A DNA stretch of 64,000 nucleotides from G020348385 sp964410125 (GTDB lineage Bacteria; Acidobacteriota; Aminicenantia; Aminicenantales; Aminicenantaceae), in the NCBI GenBank assembly GCA_964410125.1, contig CAYPGQ010000004.1, positions 37,309 to 101,308 of the forward strand, given 5' to 3'. How positions within the stretch are numbered: the stretch's first letter is position 1; each line of letters begins with the position of its first letter. The notes under the pieces were generated by a model. The model had not been told where the DNA came from and searched no databases. It saw nothing but the letters and a program-made list of their open reading frames with translations. The translations under genes and the position numbers were made by a program. Shown here piece by piece: positions 1-8,037 of this stretch.

Positions 1-2
1 TG

Positions 3-281
3 CGTATCGAGGAATACGGAGCTTTTGTGGAAATTCTTCCCAACATCGTCGGCCTCCTACACATTTCAGAAATCGCCCATTACAGAATCAGACACACACG
101 TGACGTCATGAAGCTCGGACAAACAGTCAAAGTAAAGGTATTGGCCGTCGACGAAGACAATAAAATAAAATTGAGCAAAAAAGCATTGGAGCCCCGTCCG
201 TCTGGCTCCATGGATGACAACCGAGCTGATAGAAATAAACATTCAAACCCAGAAGATTACAAAAAGAGAAATAAATATTAA
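3..281 (+). CDS. pnp: Polynucleotide phosphorylase, C-terminal S1 domain (5' end outside window)
   Basis: The reading frame is open from the first bases of the window and ends at TAA 279-281. It encodes an S1 RNA-binding fold, starting RIEEYGAFVEILP and continuing with GLLHISEIAHYR and VKVKVLAVDEDNKIKLSKKAL. This is the typical C-terminal S1 module of PNPase, which degrades RNA 3' to 5' by phosphorolysis in the degradosome. After the S1 domain only a short basic/acidic tail follows, as is usual. The catalytic core and KH domain lie upstream of the window, so another S1 protein cannot be fully excluded, but the motif order fits PNPase best. The gene ends 10 bp before the pseudopilin gene. Confidence 0.8.
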   Translation, partial: RIEEYGAFVEILPNIVGLLHISEIAHYRIRHTRDVMKLGQTVKVKVLAVDEDNKIKLSKKALEPRPSGSMDDNRADRNKHSNPEDYKKRNKY

Positions 282-291
282 CGGTTGAGCT

Positions 292-810
292 ATGGCTAAG
301 CTCAAAAAAAATCAGAAGGGGTTCACCCTTATCGAGATGATCGTCACCTTTACCATACTTGCTATCCTTGCAGCCGTTGCCATACCGCTGGCCAGAACGG
401 CCGTCAAAAGAGAAAAAGAAATCGAGTTGAGAAGAAATTTGAGGATAATAAGAGACGCAGTCGATACCTACAAAAAACTCGCCGATGAAAACAGAATTGA
501 GTTCGAAGATAAGTCTGAGGGCTACCCACCTGACCTGGAAACTCTGGTCGAAGGGGTGGAAGTAAGTGGCGGAGCGCAGCCAGGTGGAATGCAACGAGGC
601 AGGACACAACGAGAACAGACTGACGACATAAAAATCGTAAAGTTTTTGAGAAGAATTCCCAAAGATCCGATGACCAATTCCTATGATTGGGGGCTGAGAT
701 CTTACCAGGATGATCCGGATAGTGAAAACTGGGGAGGAGAAAACGTCTATGATGTTTACACCAAAAGTCTGGGAATTGCCCTTGATGGGACAAAATACAA
801 GAAGTGGTAA
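292..810 (+). CDS. Type II secretion / type IV pilus pseudopilin (GspG-like)
   Basis: 172 residues. A short basic leader ends in the prepilin peptidase motif KGFTLIEMIV, followed by a hydrophobic helix rich in I, L and A (about residues 12-32). This is the class III signal of type IV pilins and pseudopilins, cleaved after Gly and N-methylated on Phe. The later PKDPMTNSYDWGLRSY is typical of GspG-type major pseudopilins (DPW/DPM calcium-loop region). The middle part, about residues 85-110, is rich in G, Q and R and looks like a variable insertion. It is the first of three consecutive pilin-like genes, so it probably forms part of a secretion pseudopilus in the inner membrane and periplasm. No other Gsp components are in the window. 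Confidence 0.85.
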   Translation: MAKLKKNQKGFTLIEMIVTFTILAILAAVAIPLARTAVKREKEIELRRNLRIIRDAVDTYKKLADENRIEFEDKSEGYPPDLETLVEGVEVSGGAQPGGMQRGRTQREQTDDIKIVKFLRRIPKDPMTNSYDWGLRSYQDDPDSENWGGENVYDVYTKSLGIALDGTKYKKW

Positions 811-815
811 ATCAG

Positions 816-1220
816 ATGAACAGCAAATTTAGAGAGAAAGGGTTCACTCTGATCGAACTGATTATCGTTATCACCCTGATCGGGATACTAGTTGGTTTAG
901 GCCTGCCTCAGTTTAAAAATGCGACCAAAAGAACGCGTGAAGCCGTTCTCAAAGAAAACCTGTTTACGCTGAGGAAACTGATCAACCAGTACCTCGTGGA
1001 CAAAGGAAATTATCCTCAAACCCTCCAAACGCTCGTGGATGAAGAATATCTATTCCGCATCCCGGTCGATCCAATGACAAAATCGATCGATACCTGGGTT
1101 GAAATTCCCCAAGTTATGACCATGGAGGAAATGACGTCAGGCACCATGCCAGGAATCATGGATGTCCAATCGAGCTCAAATGATATCAGCACAGAAGGGA
1201 CAGCCTACAACACCTGGTAG
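816..1220 (+). CDS. Type II secretion pseudopilin (GspG-like), second copy
   Basis: About 134 residues. The N-terminus has the class III signal KGFTLIELIIVITLIGIL, with the conserved Glu5 after the cleavage site. The region RIPVDPMTKSIDTW repeats the PxDPMT block of the preceding gene, so the two are paralogs. I start it at ATG 816. A GTG at 804 in the same frame would overlap the previous stop and adds only four residues; neither has a clear ribosome binding site. It likely assembles into the same pseudopilus as its neighbours. Confidence 0.8.
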   Translation: MNSKFREKGFTLIELIIVITLIGILVGLGLPQFKNATKRTREAVLKENLFTLRKLINQYLVDKGNYPQTLQTLVDEEYLFRIPVDPMTKSIDTWVEIPQVMTMEEMTSGTMPGIMDVQSSSNDISTEGTAYNTW

Positions 1221-1246
1221 GATTTTCACTCTGGAGTTCGATCAAG

Positions 1247-1846
1247 ATGAAAAAAACGGATGGGTATACAATCCTCCTGTTGATGTTCGCGGTTTTTGTG
1301 ATGAGCATCGGTTTGATGATTGCAGTGCCTGTATGGCAGACTCAAATTCAAAGGGAAAAAGAAGAGGAGTTGATTTTTAGGGGAAAACAATACGTGGAGG
1401 CAATACGCCTATTCCAACGAAAAAGACCGGGAGCATTTCCAAAAGATTTCGAAGAGCTGATCGAGGAGAAATGTCTACGGAAACTTTTCGAAGATCCGAT
1501 GTCATCAGATGGCAAATGGAACCTTATCCTCATGTCTCAGGGACCAATATCCAGGAGGACAAGGCAGCCAAGACGTGTGTCAAGAGGCACAAGAACAAGA
1601 GAACAAACAGCTACAGGAAGAACAGGGGGAACAGCTTTTGCGGTCCAGAAAGTTCTTATCGCTCCGCAAGCGGCACTATCTGCGATTGACAATCCTCAGA
1701 TCATCGGCGTAGTCAGCGCATCAACCCAGGAGTCAATTAAAATATATTATGACCAAAAAAGCTACGACAAGTGGCTTTTTTTCTACGGACAGGATCCAAA
1801 AAAAATGCCAGAAATCGTATATTACGGTCAAAAAGAAAAGGATTAA
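1247..1846 (+). CDS. Pseudopilin-like protein with degenerate prepilin signal
   Basis: 199 residues. The N-terminus MKKTDGYTILLLMFAVFVM keeps the Gly-aromatic-Thr start and hydrophobic helix of a pseudopilin. The conserved Glu at +5 is replaced by a hydrophobic residue (GYTILLL instead of GFTLIEL). In pseudopilins that lack Glu5 (the minor pseudopilin GspK is the known case) the protein often sits at the pilus tip. The body carries QREKEEELIFRGKQYVEAI and a PMSSDGKW block similar to the two upstream pseudopilins, then a basic, R/T/G-rich stretch at about residues 100-130. Its stop shares a base with the lpxB start (TAATG), so the two are probably co-translated. Confidence 0.7.
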   Translation: MKKTDGYTILLLMFAVFVMSIGLMIAVPVWQTQIQREKEEELIFRGKQYVEAIRLFQRKRPGAFPKDFEELIEEKCLRKLFEDPMSSDGKWNLILMSQGPISRRTRQPRRVSRGTRTREQTATGRTGGTAFAVQKVLIAPQAALSAIDNPQIIGVVSASTQESIKIYYDQKSYDKWLFFYGQDPKKMPEIVYYGQKEKD

Positions 1847-2985
1847 TGAGCTCGATCCTGATTGTAGCAGGGGAAAACTCGGGAGAAAAACACGGCGCAA
1901 ACCTTGTACGCCAGTTCAGGCGTCTCCACCCATCCTTCACTTTCTACGGCATCGGAGGGAAAAACATGGCCGAACAAGACGTATCCCTCCTCTATTCTGT
2001 TGAAGACCTAGCGGTTGTCGGTATTTTTGAAGTCATCATCCACCTCCCGCGCATAAGAAAAATTTTCCACCACATAAAAAAGGAAACCACCAAACAACAA
2101 CCGATCGCGGCCGTTTTGATCGATTCCCCCGATTTTAACCTTCGATTGGCCAAACATCTTAAAAAGTCATCCATACCGGTTTTGTACTATATCAGTCCCA
2201 CTGTTTGGGCTTGGCGGACGAAAAGACTCAAAAGCATAAAAAAAACAGTGAATAAAATGCTCCTGATTTTTCCTTTTGAAAAAAAGACATACGCAGAATG
2301 CGGGATTCCGGCCACTTATGTGGGCCATCCATTAAAAGAGACGGTTAAAATTTCTATGACTAAGGAGGAATTCTTCCATAAATACCGTCTGGATCCGGAG
2401 AAAATATTGGTTGCGATACTCCCCGGAAGCAGAAAAAGCGAGATAAAATTCCACATGCCTGTGCTAACTCAAGTCATAAGAAAACTCGGTAAGGAATGGA
2501 ATGCCCAATTCATCCTACTTCTAGCAGAAAATCTTATGGAGACCTATGTGAGCTCATTCCTCAGCGAACCATCCCCTTCTGTTCAAATCCTCTCTCAGGA
2601 CCGATATGAAGCCATGGCTTACAGTGACATCGTTCTTTCTTCCTGCGGCACGGCAAACTTAGAGGCAGCCCTGTTGGGGACTCCTATCGTAGCTTTTTAC
2701 CGCATCTCTCCCCTCACCTATTACGCGGGAATTAAACTCATGAAAATTAAAAATTTCAGCATTGTGAATATTCTTGCGGGCAAAAAGATAATCCCTGAAT
2801 TGATCCAAAGGAATTTTACTGCCGCAAACCTCCTGGACGAAACCCGGAAAATCCTCGGATCAGAACTAGTGAGATCCGCAATAAAAGCTGAGTATGAAAA
2901 AATCCGCCTACTACTCGGAGAAAATATTGCCTCCGATAAGGCTGCTCGAGAATTGGAAAGGCTTATTAAAAATCAGAAAGATTGA
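1846..2985 (+). CDS. lpxB: Lipid-A-disaccharide synthase
   Basis: 379 residues. LpxB condenses UDP-2,3-diacylglucosamine with lipid X (2,3-diacylglucosamine-1-phosphate) to make the lipid A disaccharide at the inner face of the inner membrane. Family motifs are visible: the N-terminal SILIVAGENSGEKHGANLV, the block DSPDFNLRLAKHLKK, YYISPTVWAWR, the GHPL motif and the C-terminal LPGSRKSEI and SSCGTANLEAALLGTP UDP-sugar-binding region. I start it at ATG 1846, which overlaps the upstream TAA by one base and gives the normal family N-terminus. The gene is evidence for lipopolysaccharide-type lipid A. The link with pseudopilins in one transcript is unusual but may only reflect envelope biogenesis. 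Confidence 0.93.
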   Translation: MSSILIVAGENSGEKHGANLVRQFRRLHPSFTFYGIGGKNMAEQDVSLLYSVEDLAVVGIFEVIIHLPRIRKIFHHIKKETTKQQPIAAVLIDSPDFNLRLAKHLKKSSIPVLYYISPTVWAWRTKRLKSIKKTVNKMLLIFPFEKKTYAECGIPATYVGHPLKETVKISMTKEEFFHKYRLDPEKILVAILPGSRKSEIKFHMPVLTQVIRKLGKEWNAQFILLLAENLMETYVSSFLSEPSPSVQILSQDRYEAMAYSDIVLSSCGTANLEAALLGTPIVAFYRISPLTYYAGIKLMKIKNFSIVNILAGKKIIPELIQRNFTAANLLDETRKILGSELVRSAIKAEYEKIRLLLGENIASDKAARELERLIKNQKD

Positions 2986-3003
2986 AACTTTGAAGGAGGA
3001 GAC

Positions 3004-3513
3004 ATGAAAAAAGGATTATGCCTGGTTATCTCCATATTGATGATTTTTGGGTGGGCCTTTGCCCAGGAAGATGAAATTCTTAATCTTAAGGAAAAGATAA
3101 TAGACCTCCAAAACAAGGGTAAATTGGGATTCACCAATTTTACCATATGTTCAAAAATCATGGGATTTGCTTCCTGCGTTTCCCTGCCAGAGCCCGTTCT
3201 CGACAAGAACGGAACCCTGCTTATCTACTATGAGCCTATCAATGTTTTCACGAATAGAAAAGATGAATTATACGAGATCTGGTACACACAGGATATGACC
3301 ATCCTCAAAGAAAATGGCGAAGTCGTCTCCCACTGGAATGATATCCTGACCTTCCATTACACCACCCAAAAACCTGTCATGGACCTGTTCGCACAAAACA
3401 GCATTGAACTCAAGGGACAACTCCCTACGGGAAAATACAAATTCAAGGCAACGCTCAAGGATAAATTGAGCGAAAAGACAGCCACCCACATCATCGATTT
3501 GGAAATCCGCTAA
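3004..3513 (+). CDS. Secreted protein of unknown function
   Basis: 169 residues with a classical Sec signal, MKKGLCLVISILMIFGWAFAQ, predicted to be cleaved after AFA. A strong Shine-Dalgarno, GAAGGAGGAGAC, precedes the ATG. The mature part begins with a charged helix and then reads like a beta-rich domain with a repeated pattern of strands (GTLLIYYEPINVF, YEIWYTQDMTIL, GKYKFKATLKD). I do not recognise the family. The ending GKYKFKATLKDKLSEKTAT resembles the last strands of immunoglobulin-like periplasmic domains. It follows lpxB by 18 bp and is probably in the same transcript. Confidence 0.7.
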   Translation: MKKGLCLVISILMIFGWAFAQEDEILNLKEKIIDLQNKGKLGFTNFTICSKIMGFASCVSLPEPVLDKNGTLLIYYEPINVFTNRKDELYEIWYTQDMTILKENGEVVSHWNDILTFHYTTQKPVMDLFAQNSIELKGQLPTGKYKFKATLKDKLSEKTATHIIDLEIR

Positions 3514-3537
3514 CCAACCCGCCCCACCCAACAATTG

Positions 3538-4023
3538 TTACAATAGTGGATTGGCCCGCCCGAAGTCGAGACGGTCCAATACCTTCAGCTTCCTTCTCTC
3601 AACACTGCCAGCTTTTAGCTCCAAAAAAAACATGGCAGGAACTTTCGATGTATAACTAGGACAAGGTTCCTGTTTGCATGGTGGAACATTCTGTTCGATG
3701 TGAACGATTCTTTTTTCCTCATCCAACCAGATGAAATCGAGAGGGATAACCATATTTTTCATCCAGAACGAATAGAAGCCTTCTTTGCCAAAAATAAAGA
3801 GCATTCCCTGGTCGAATCCCATATTTTTACGGTACATAAGGCCTCGCGCTCTTTCTTCCGGAGTAACGGCAAGTTCAGCCGTAACAGAATCGCCATCGGG
3901 GAAATAGATTTTGACAAACTTCTTGGATGCTGGTTGGGCACTCAGTAAAGAAAAAAGCACCCCAAAAGAAACCGATAATACCAAAATTTTTCTAACCAAG
4001 GATATCTTTCTTATATCACTCAA
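3538..4023 (-). CDS. DUF192 family exported protein
   Basis: 161 residues. It starts at a TTG (complement of 4021-4023) that overlaps the pcm stop (TTGA). The first 30 residues form a signal peptide or anchor (KILVLSVSFGVLFSLLSAQ). The rest is a DUF192 domain: ELAVTPEERARGLMYRKNM, GMLFIFGKEGFYSFWMKNM, IPLDFIWLDEEKRIVHIEQNVPPC. These are the hallmark blocks of the family, whose function is not established. The cluster with pcm and proS is co-directional and tightly packed. Confidence 0.85.
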   Translation of the reverse strand: MSDIRKISLVRKILVLSVSFGVLFSLLSAQPASKKFVKIYFPDGDSVTAELAVTPEERARGLMYRKNMGFDQGMLFIFGKEGFYSFWMKNMVIPLDFIWLDEEKRIVHIEQNVPPCKQEPCPSYTSKVPAMFFLELKAGSVERRKLKVLDRLDFGRANPLL

Positions 4024-4703
4024 TGAGTTGTTACCAGGGGAACAAAACGCACAGGCAACAATTTTTTCCTTTTGAATTTTTTCTTTCCTCGCGTAACAAA
4101 AACCAACTCTTGGATGGCCGAGCCAACGGGAATGATCATTCTTCCGCCAATTTTCAATTGTTCCTCGAGAGAATGCGGGATCTTATCCGGTGCAGCCGTA
4201 ACCATAATTACATCGAAAGGAGCTCTCTCGTCCCAGCCAAAGCTCCCATCTCCGATTTTATAAAGGATATTTGTGTATTTTAATTTTTTCAAAGCTTCCT
4301 GAGCCCGATGCGACAGAGCCACAACCAACTCCACTGTGAAAACTTGTTGCGCTATTTCGGCAAGGATAGCGGTTTGGTATCCGGAACCTGTCCCGATTTC
4401 AAGAACACGCTCTTCCCCCTGTAACGCAAGAACTTCCGTCATATAGGCCACAATGTATGGTTGGGAAATCGTCTGGCCCTCCCCTATTGGGAGTGGCTCA
4501 TCGCTGTATGCATGAGAGAGCATATTTTCAGGAACAAACATATGACGAGGGATTTTTGTTATCGCACCCAGGACTTTCACATCTTTTATCCCCCGGGCAA
4601 CAAGCTGGGAACTAACCATTCGTTCTCTTTCTTTCTCGAAATTTTTCTTCAATGTGGGCTCGCAAAATGCAAAGCTCAATAAGCTCTGGCAAATAAGACC
4701 CAT
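4020..4703 (-). CDS. pcm: Protein-L-isoaspartate O-methyltransferase
   Basis: 227 residues if started at ATG 4703. Pcm repairs isoaspartyl residues in aged proteins by methyl transfer from SAM. Motifs visible are RERMVSSQLVARGIKD, PRHMFVPE, GQTISQPYIVAYMTE and the SAM-binding VLEIGTGSGYQTAILAEI, followed by FDVIMVTAAPDKIP and GGRMIIPVG. The family usually begins near the RERMV block, so the first 28 residues (MGLICQSLLSFAFCEP...) are extra and overlap the end of proS by 28 bp. They look like a weak export signal, which would suit the exported DUF192 neighbour, or the true start is the ATG at about 4619. Confidence 0.92.
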   Translation of the reverse strand: MGLICQSLLSFAFCEPTLKKNFEKERERMVSSQLVARGIKDVKVLGAITKIPRHMFVPENMLSHAYSDEPLPIGEGQTISQPYIVAYMTEVLALQGEERVLEIGTGSGYQTAILAEIAQQVFTVELVVALSHRAQEALKKLKYTNILYKIGDGSFGWDERAPFDVIMVTAAPDKIPHSLEEQLKIGGRMIIPVGSAIQELVFVTRGKKKFKRKKLLPVRFVPLVTTH

Positions 4704-6121
4704 TGGCCCGCATCAGCTTGGCAAATGACACATTTGCCCTTTTCTTTCTGTTCAAGGGGAACCACTCGGATTGTAGCCATTGTCTCTTCCTTTATTTTGT
4801 CTTCACAATCCTGGTTCCCACACCAAAAGGTTTTTAAAAATCCTTTTTTCGATTCCAGGACAGACTTAAAATCTTGATAGTTGTCAACCGCGTGAGTGTT
4901 TTCCGCTTGGAATTTCTGGGCTTTTGTCAACATAACATCCTGGATATCGGATAAAATCTGAGGAATTTTTGCTTTCAAGGAATCCAGGCTTATAGACTCC
5001 TTAGCCATCGTATCTCTCCTGACAACAACCGCCTGGTTATTTTTTATATCCCTAGGTCCGATTTCAATCCTGAGGGGAATCCCTCTCAATTCGTGCTCTG
5101 AAAACTTCCATCCAGGCGTAAACTCCTCCCTGGCATCCAGCTTAACCCTCCACCCTTCCTTTTTCAGCTCCTGTTCTAATTCCTGTGCTTTTGGAAGGAC
5201 TTCTTGTTTCCAGTTGCCAAGAGAAATCGGGATGATTACGATCTGGACTGGTGCAATCCTAGGAGGAAACTTCAGGCCAGAATCATCTCCGTGAGACATA
5301 ATGACCGAGCCCACCAATCGGGTGGACACTCCCCAGGATGTTTGCCACACATACTGGAGCTTTTGGTCCCTGTCCTCGAACCGGATGTTAAAAACTTTGG
5401 AGAAATGCTGGCCAAGGTTGTGAGACGTCCCCATTTGGAGAGCCTTTCCATCCGACATCAAGGCTTCGATGGCATATGTTTCGAGTGCTCCGGCAAACCG
5501 TTCTCTTGCTGTTTTCCTGCCTGAAACCACCGGAATGGCCAGCTCAGTTTCGACAAACTCTTTGTAAAGATCGAGAATCATGAGTGTTTCCTTTTCCGCT
5601 TCCTCAGAAGTCTCATGAGCTGTGTGTCCCTCTTGCCAAAGAAACTCCGTCGTTCTTAAAAAAGGTCTGGTGACTTTTTCCCAGCGGACGATATTCGCCC
5701 ATTGATTTATCAATACAGGCAAATCTCTCCATGATTTGATCCATTTGGAATACATGTTGCCGATAATGGCTTCAGAAGTAGGACGCACCGCCAACCTTTC
5801 CTCCAGTTCCTCTTCTCCTCCATGGGTCACCCAAGCAACCTCAGGAGAAAATCCCTCCAAATGTTCCGTTTCTTTCTGGAGGAATGTCTCAGGGATAAAT
5901 AGAGGAAAATAAGCATTCGTATGCCCGGTTTCTTTAATCCGATTGTCGAGAAGCCGCTGTATATTTTCCCATATGGCATATCCGTAGGGCCTTATAACCA
6001 TCATCCCTTTCATCGGTGCATAGTCAGCCAATTCGGCTCTCCGGATTATCTCCGTGTACCATCGTGAAAAATCTTCACTTTTTGGGGTTATCGCTGTGAC
6101 AAATCGTTCCTCTTTATTCAC
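4676..6121 (-). CDS. proS: Prolyl-tRNA synthetase, archaeal/eukaryotic type
   Basis: 481 residues, GTG start with Shine-Dalgarno CGGAG seven bases upstream. This is the short ProRS type without the editing insertion of the E. coli enzyme: class II motif 2 (FLRTTEFLWQEGHTAHET), GTSHNLGQHFSKVF, motif 3 region (GDDSGLKFPPRIAPVQIVIIP), then the anticodon-binding domain and a C-terminal zinc-type domain with FWCGNQDCEDKIK and GKCVICQADA. It ends in Tyr, as is usual for this type. It charges tRNA-Pro in the cytoplasm. It is led by its own strong promoter at 6150-6178. Confidence 0.95.
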   Translation of the reverse strand: MNKEERFVTAITPKSEDFSRWYTEIIRRAELADYAPMKGMMVIRPYGYAIWENIQRLLDNRIKETGHTNAYFPLFIPETFLQKETEHLEGFSPEVAWVTHGGEEELEERLAVRPTSEAIIGNMYSKWIKSWRDLPVLINQWANIVRWEKVTRPFLRTTEFLWQEGHTAHETSEEAEKETLMILDLYKEFVETELAIPVVSGRKTARERFAGALETYAIEALMSDGKALQMGTSHNLGQHFSKVFNIRFEDRDQKLQYVWQTSWGVSTRLVGSVIMSHGDDSGLKFPPRIAPVQIVIIPISLGNWKQEVLPKAQELEQELKKEGWRVKLDAREEFTPGWKFSEHELRGIPLRIEIGPRDIKNNQAVVVRRDTMAKESISLDSLKAKIPQILSDIQDVMLTKAQKFQAENTHAVDNYQDFKSVLESKKGFLKTFWCGNQDCEDKIKEETMATIRVVPLEQKEKGKCVICQADAGQWVLFARAY

Positions 6122-6149
6122 TTTTCACTCCGCTGTTAAATCTTTTGTC

Positions 6150-6178
6150 ATTCTATCCGCAGATGGTTTTTTTGTCAA
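6150..6178 (-). promoter_or_regulatory. sigma70-type promoter of proS
   Basis: On the minus strand, TTGACA (complement of 6173-6178) is followed after exactly 17 bases by TAGAAT (complement of 6150-6155). The predicted start is about 20 bases before the proS GTG, leaving room for its ribosome binding site. Confidence 0.75.
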
Positions 6179-6241
6179 TTTGAACACTCGAAAACGTTTC
6201 AACAATAGGGGTGAGAGAATGAGGAGAAAAATGTGGCCAAA

Positions 6242-6276
6242 TTCACCCCGTAAATCACCCAAGGGGGTGATTGACC
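6242..6276 (+). promoter_or_regulatory. Shared operator-like element, copy A (upstream of first PilZ gene)
   Basis: TTCACCCC (6242-6249), three bases, then the perfect dyad AATCACC-CAAGGG-GGTGATT (6253-6272) running into TTGACC (6271-6276). The same arrangement and spacing occur at 6772 and 22825. TTGACC could be a -35 box, but no good -10 follows at 16-18 bases here. The element lies in the divergent gap between proS and the PilZ gene, about 55 bp before the PilZ start. Confidence 0.55.
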
Positions 6277-6331
6277 GCCCAAATAAATTGTGGCAATTTA
6301 ACATTGCCAAGCTAAAGAAAAGGAAACAAGC

Positions 6332-6703
6332 ATGCCAAAAAAATCTCCAGCATTTGACATCCGCCAACTCGGATACGGAGAGCACGGATTCAGTATCCCG
6401 CTAGATACCCAGATTCAGGGAAAAGATACCCAAGGAGAGGATTTCAACGAAAAAACGGTGCTTACCTACATAAGCCATAATGGATCGTCCTTCTGGATGG
6501 CAAATTCTGTAGCTGAAGGCAGCGAACTGAAGCTCATCATAGATCTCCCGCCTAAGCTTTCTGGCGATAAAAATCTGAAGCTCATTATCAAAGGAAGGAT
6601 TGTCTTTGTCGAAGCACCAAAGAATGAAGATCCAAGGCACAGGGTATCTTTAAAATTCGAGAATAAATACATCATCAAAGACAAAGAGGGGCAGTATTCT
6701 TGA
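6332..6703 (+). CDS. PilZ-like protein, degenerate c-di-GMP motifs
   Basis: 123 residues with a good ribosome binding site (AAGGAA) before the ATG. It aligns by eye with the PilZ protein at 8038: VLTYISHNGSSFWM matches LLENISSKGAYFCL, followed by LKLIIDLPPKLSGDKNLKLIIKGRIV and SLKFENKYIIKD. PilZ domains bind cyclic di-GMP through RxxxR and D/NxSxxG. Here the first motif is lost (GEHGFSIPLD in its place) and the second is altered (SHNGSSFW). It may therefore not bind the nucleotide, or it may act as a partner of another PilZ protein. No membrane segment is present. Confidence 0.7.
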   Translation: MPKKSPAFDIRQLGYGEHGFSIPLDTQIQGKDTQGEDFNEKTVLTYISHNGSSFWMANSVAEGSELKLIIDLPPKLSGDKNLKLIIKGRIVFVEAPKNEDPRHRVSLKFENKYIIKDKEGQYS

Positions 6704-6771
6704 GGAGCGCAAAACAGAGTATGCAGCTAGTCACGGGCTTAACCTCTTTCGATGATAAAAAACAAAAAAAA

Positions 6772-6806
6772 ATCACCCCGTAATTCATCTGGAAAAGTGA
6801 TTGAAT
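6772..6806 (+). promoter_or_regulatory. Shared operator-like element, copy B (upstream of second PilZ gene)
   Basis: ATCACCCC (6772-6779), three bases, ATTCATC-TGGAAA-AGTGATT (6783-6802) and TTGAAT (6801-6806). The spacer TGGAAA is identical to copy C. TTGAAT followed after 17 bases by CACAAT (6824-6829) is a possible weak promoter; in that case translation of the PilZ gene would begin at ATG 6840 rather than 6807. Confidence 0.5.
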
Positions 6807-7214
6807 ATGTTTGAAACATCTGCCACAATCCAAACGAAAATGAGAACAGAAAGACTATCACATAAACCCTCCATCCAGGGCGCTTCCAAAGTCTCGAAGA
6901 GAGAGCGATTTTTTGAGCTCTCTCTTCCTGCTTTGGTGTCCGGTAATAATGTGAAAGGCAAAGAATTCGAAGAGAATACCAAAGTTCTGTCGATCAGCGC
7001 ACAAAATGCCCTTTTTTGGCTCAACTCCAAAGTCTTGATCGGAACTCCTCTATATGTAAGTCTTCAAATCCCCAAAACAATCATTCTTGAAAATCGACTT
7101 AACTTGTTGATTTCCGGAACAGTCAAATTAGTACAGGCTAACACGAACAAAAAAAACAGCCAACTCATTTCTGTTCAGTTGGACAGAACTTTTAAAATAC
7201 GGCCCACCGACTAA
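6807..7214 (+). CDS. PilZ-like protein, second copy
   Basis: 135 residues from ATG 6807; TTG 6801 and ATG 6840 are alternatives, and the overlap with the upstream element makes 6840 plausible. The fold is shared with its neighbours: KRERFFELSLPALVSG corresponds to the RRREWRFDLPLPVIV of the 8038 gene, keeping an arginine-rich N-terminal motif, while the second motif (LSISAQNALFWL) has lost the D/NxSxxG pattern. It is probably a divergent cyclic-di-GMP receptor or a non-binding partner. The first 25 residues are unstructured and basic. Confidence 0.7.
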   Translation: MFETSATIQTKMRTERLSHKPSIQGASKVSKRERFFELSLPALVSGNNVKGKEFEENTKVLSISAQNALFWLNSKVLIGTPLYVSLQIPKTIILENRLNLLISGTVKLVQANTNKKNSQLISVQLDRTFKIRPTD

Positions 7215-7243
7215 TCCCCCAAATTATCCAACAAGTCTTCCCT

Positions 7244-7272
7244 TGACAATAAATTTCTGTTTTATTAACATA
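7244..7272 (+). promoter_or_regulatory. sigma70-type promoter of the LuxR-type regulator
   Basis: TTGACA (7244-7249), a 17-base spacer and TAACAT (7267-7272). It lies in the 119-bp gap before the gene and gives a leader of about 55 bases. Confidence 0.7.
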
Positions 7273-7333
7273 CCGTTGCGCCAAATATAAATGAGGAAAT
7301 TAACAGAAAAGGGGAAATTTCAGTAGGACAGCA

Positions 7334-8023
7334 ATGAATAAAAAGAAAAATTCGGCAGCAGCCGAAAAAAAGATCAAGGTTCTCATCTATTGCCCTTCAG
7401 ACCTTATCCTTTCTGGAATTTTAAAAGCGATAGAATCATCAACAGATATCGAAGTGATAAACATCGAAAAGAGCACGATTGAATCTTTTCTCGAATCCAT
7501 CAAAGCATTAAAACCAGATGTCACTCTTTTTGCCAAATCCGAGCCCTTGCCAAACATTCGCGAGATCTGCAAAGCGATAAGAGAGCTATTGAAAGAGCAT
7601 CCACCATCTCAATTAATGCTTTTAGGCAACATCCCTTCCCAGGAAGAAATCGTGAGCTTGATGAACACAGGCGTGAGAGGATATTTCGACTTGAACGATC
7701 CTTCGAATCAACTATCGGATGCCATCCGGATCATCTACAAAGGGGAAATTTGGCTACCTCGCGACAAAATGAGCAGCATTATGGACCGCATCATATCCGT
7801 TGTAGGTAGAGACCTCAAAGAAAAAACTCTCGATCAACTCACTCCCACAGAATTTCAAGTCCTCAGGCTGATTGGTCAAGGAAAAAGCAATGACGAAATC
7901 GCGGAAGCTATGTTCATCAGCAAAAATACCGTTCGATCTCACATCAAAAGCATATATGCCAAACTTGACACTCACAGCAGACTGCAGCTCGCACTGTATG
8001 CTATTAATTCCGCTCTGTTTTAA
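7334..8023 (+). CDS. LuxR/NarL-type regulator with a pseudo-receiver domain
   Basis: 229 residues: an N-terminal receiver-like domain (about 14-135) and a C-terminal LuxR helix-turn-helix (about 160-225: LTPTEFQVLRLIGQGKSNDE, ISKNTVRSHIKSIYAKL). The receiver lacks the residues for phosphorylation. The acidic pair after the first strand is CPSD, and the usual DxxMP block reads PDVTLFAKSEP, so the acceptor Asp is missing. The protein is therefore probably controlled by something other than a kinase, or acts constitutively. It has its own promoter and is followed 14 bp later by a PilZ gene with intact motifs, so it may regulate the PilZ set around it. Confidence 0.88.
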   Translation: MNKKKNSAAAEKKIKVLIYCPSDLILSGILKAIESSTDIEVINIEKSTIESFLESIKALKPDVTLFAKSEPLPNIREICKAIRELLKEHPPSQLMLLGNIPSQEEIVSLMNTGVRGYFDLNDPSNQLSDAIRIIYKGEIWLPRDKMSSIMDRIISVVGRDLKEKTLDQLTPTEFQVLRLIGQGKSNDEIAEAMFISKNTVRSHIKSIYAKLDTHSRLQLALYAINSALF

Positions 8024-8037
8024 CCCATGAGGTAAAT

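Noticed and set aside
5204..5524. Plus-strand frame opposite proS, and similar long frames opposite other genes
   Set aside because: These mirror codon structure of the true gene on the other strand and carry no motif or ribosome binding site.
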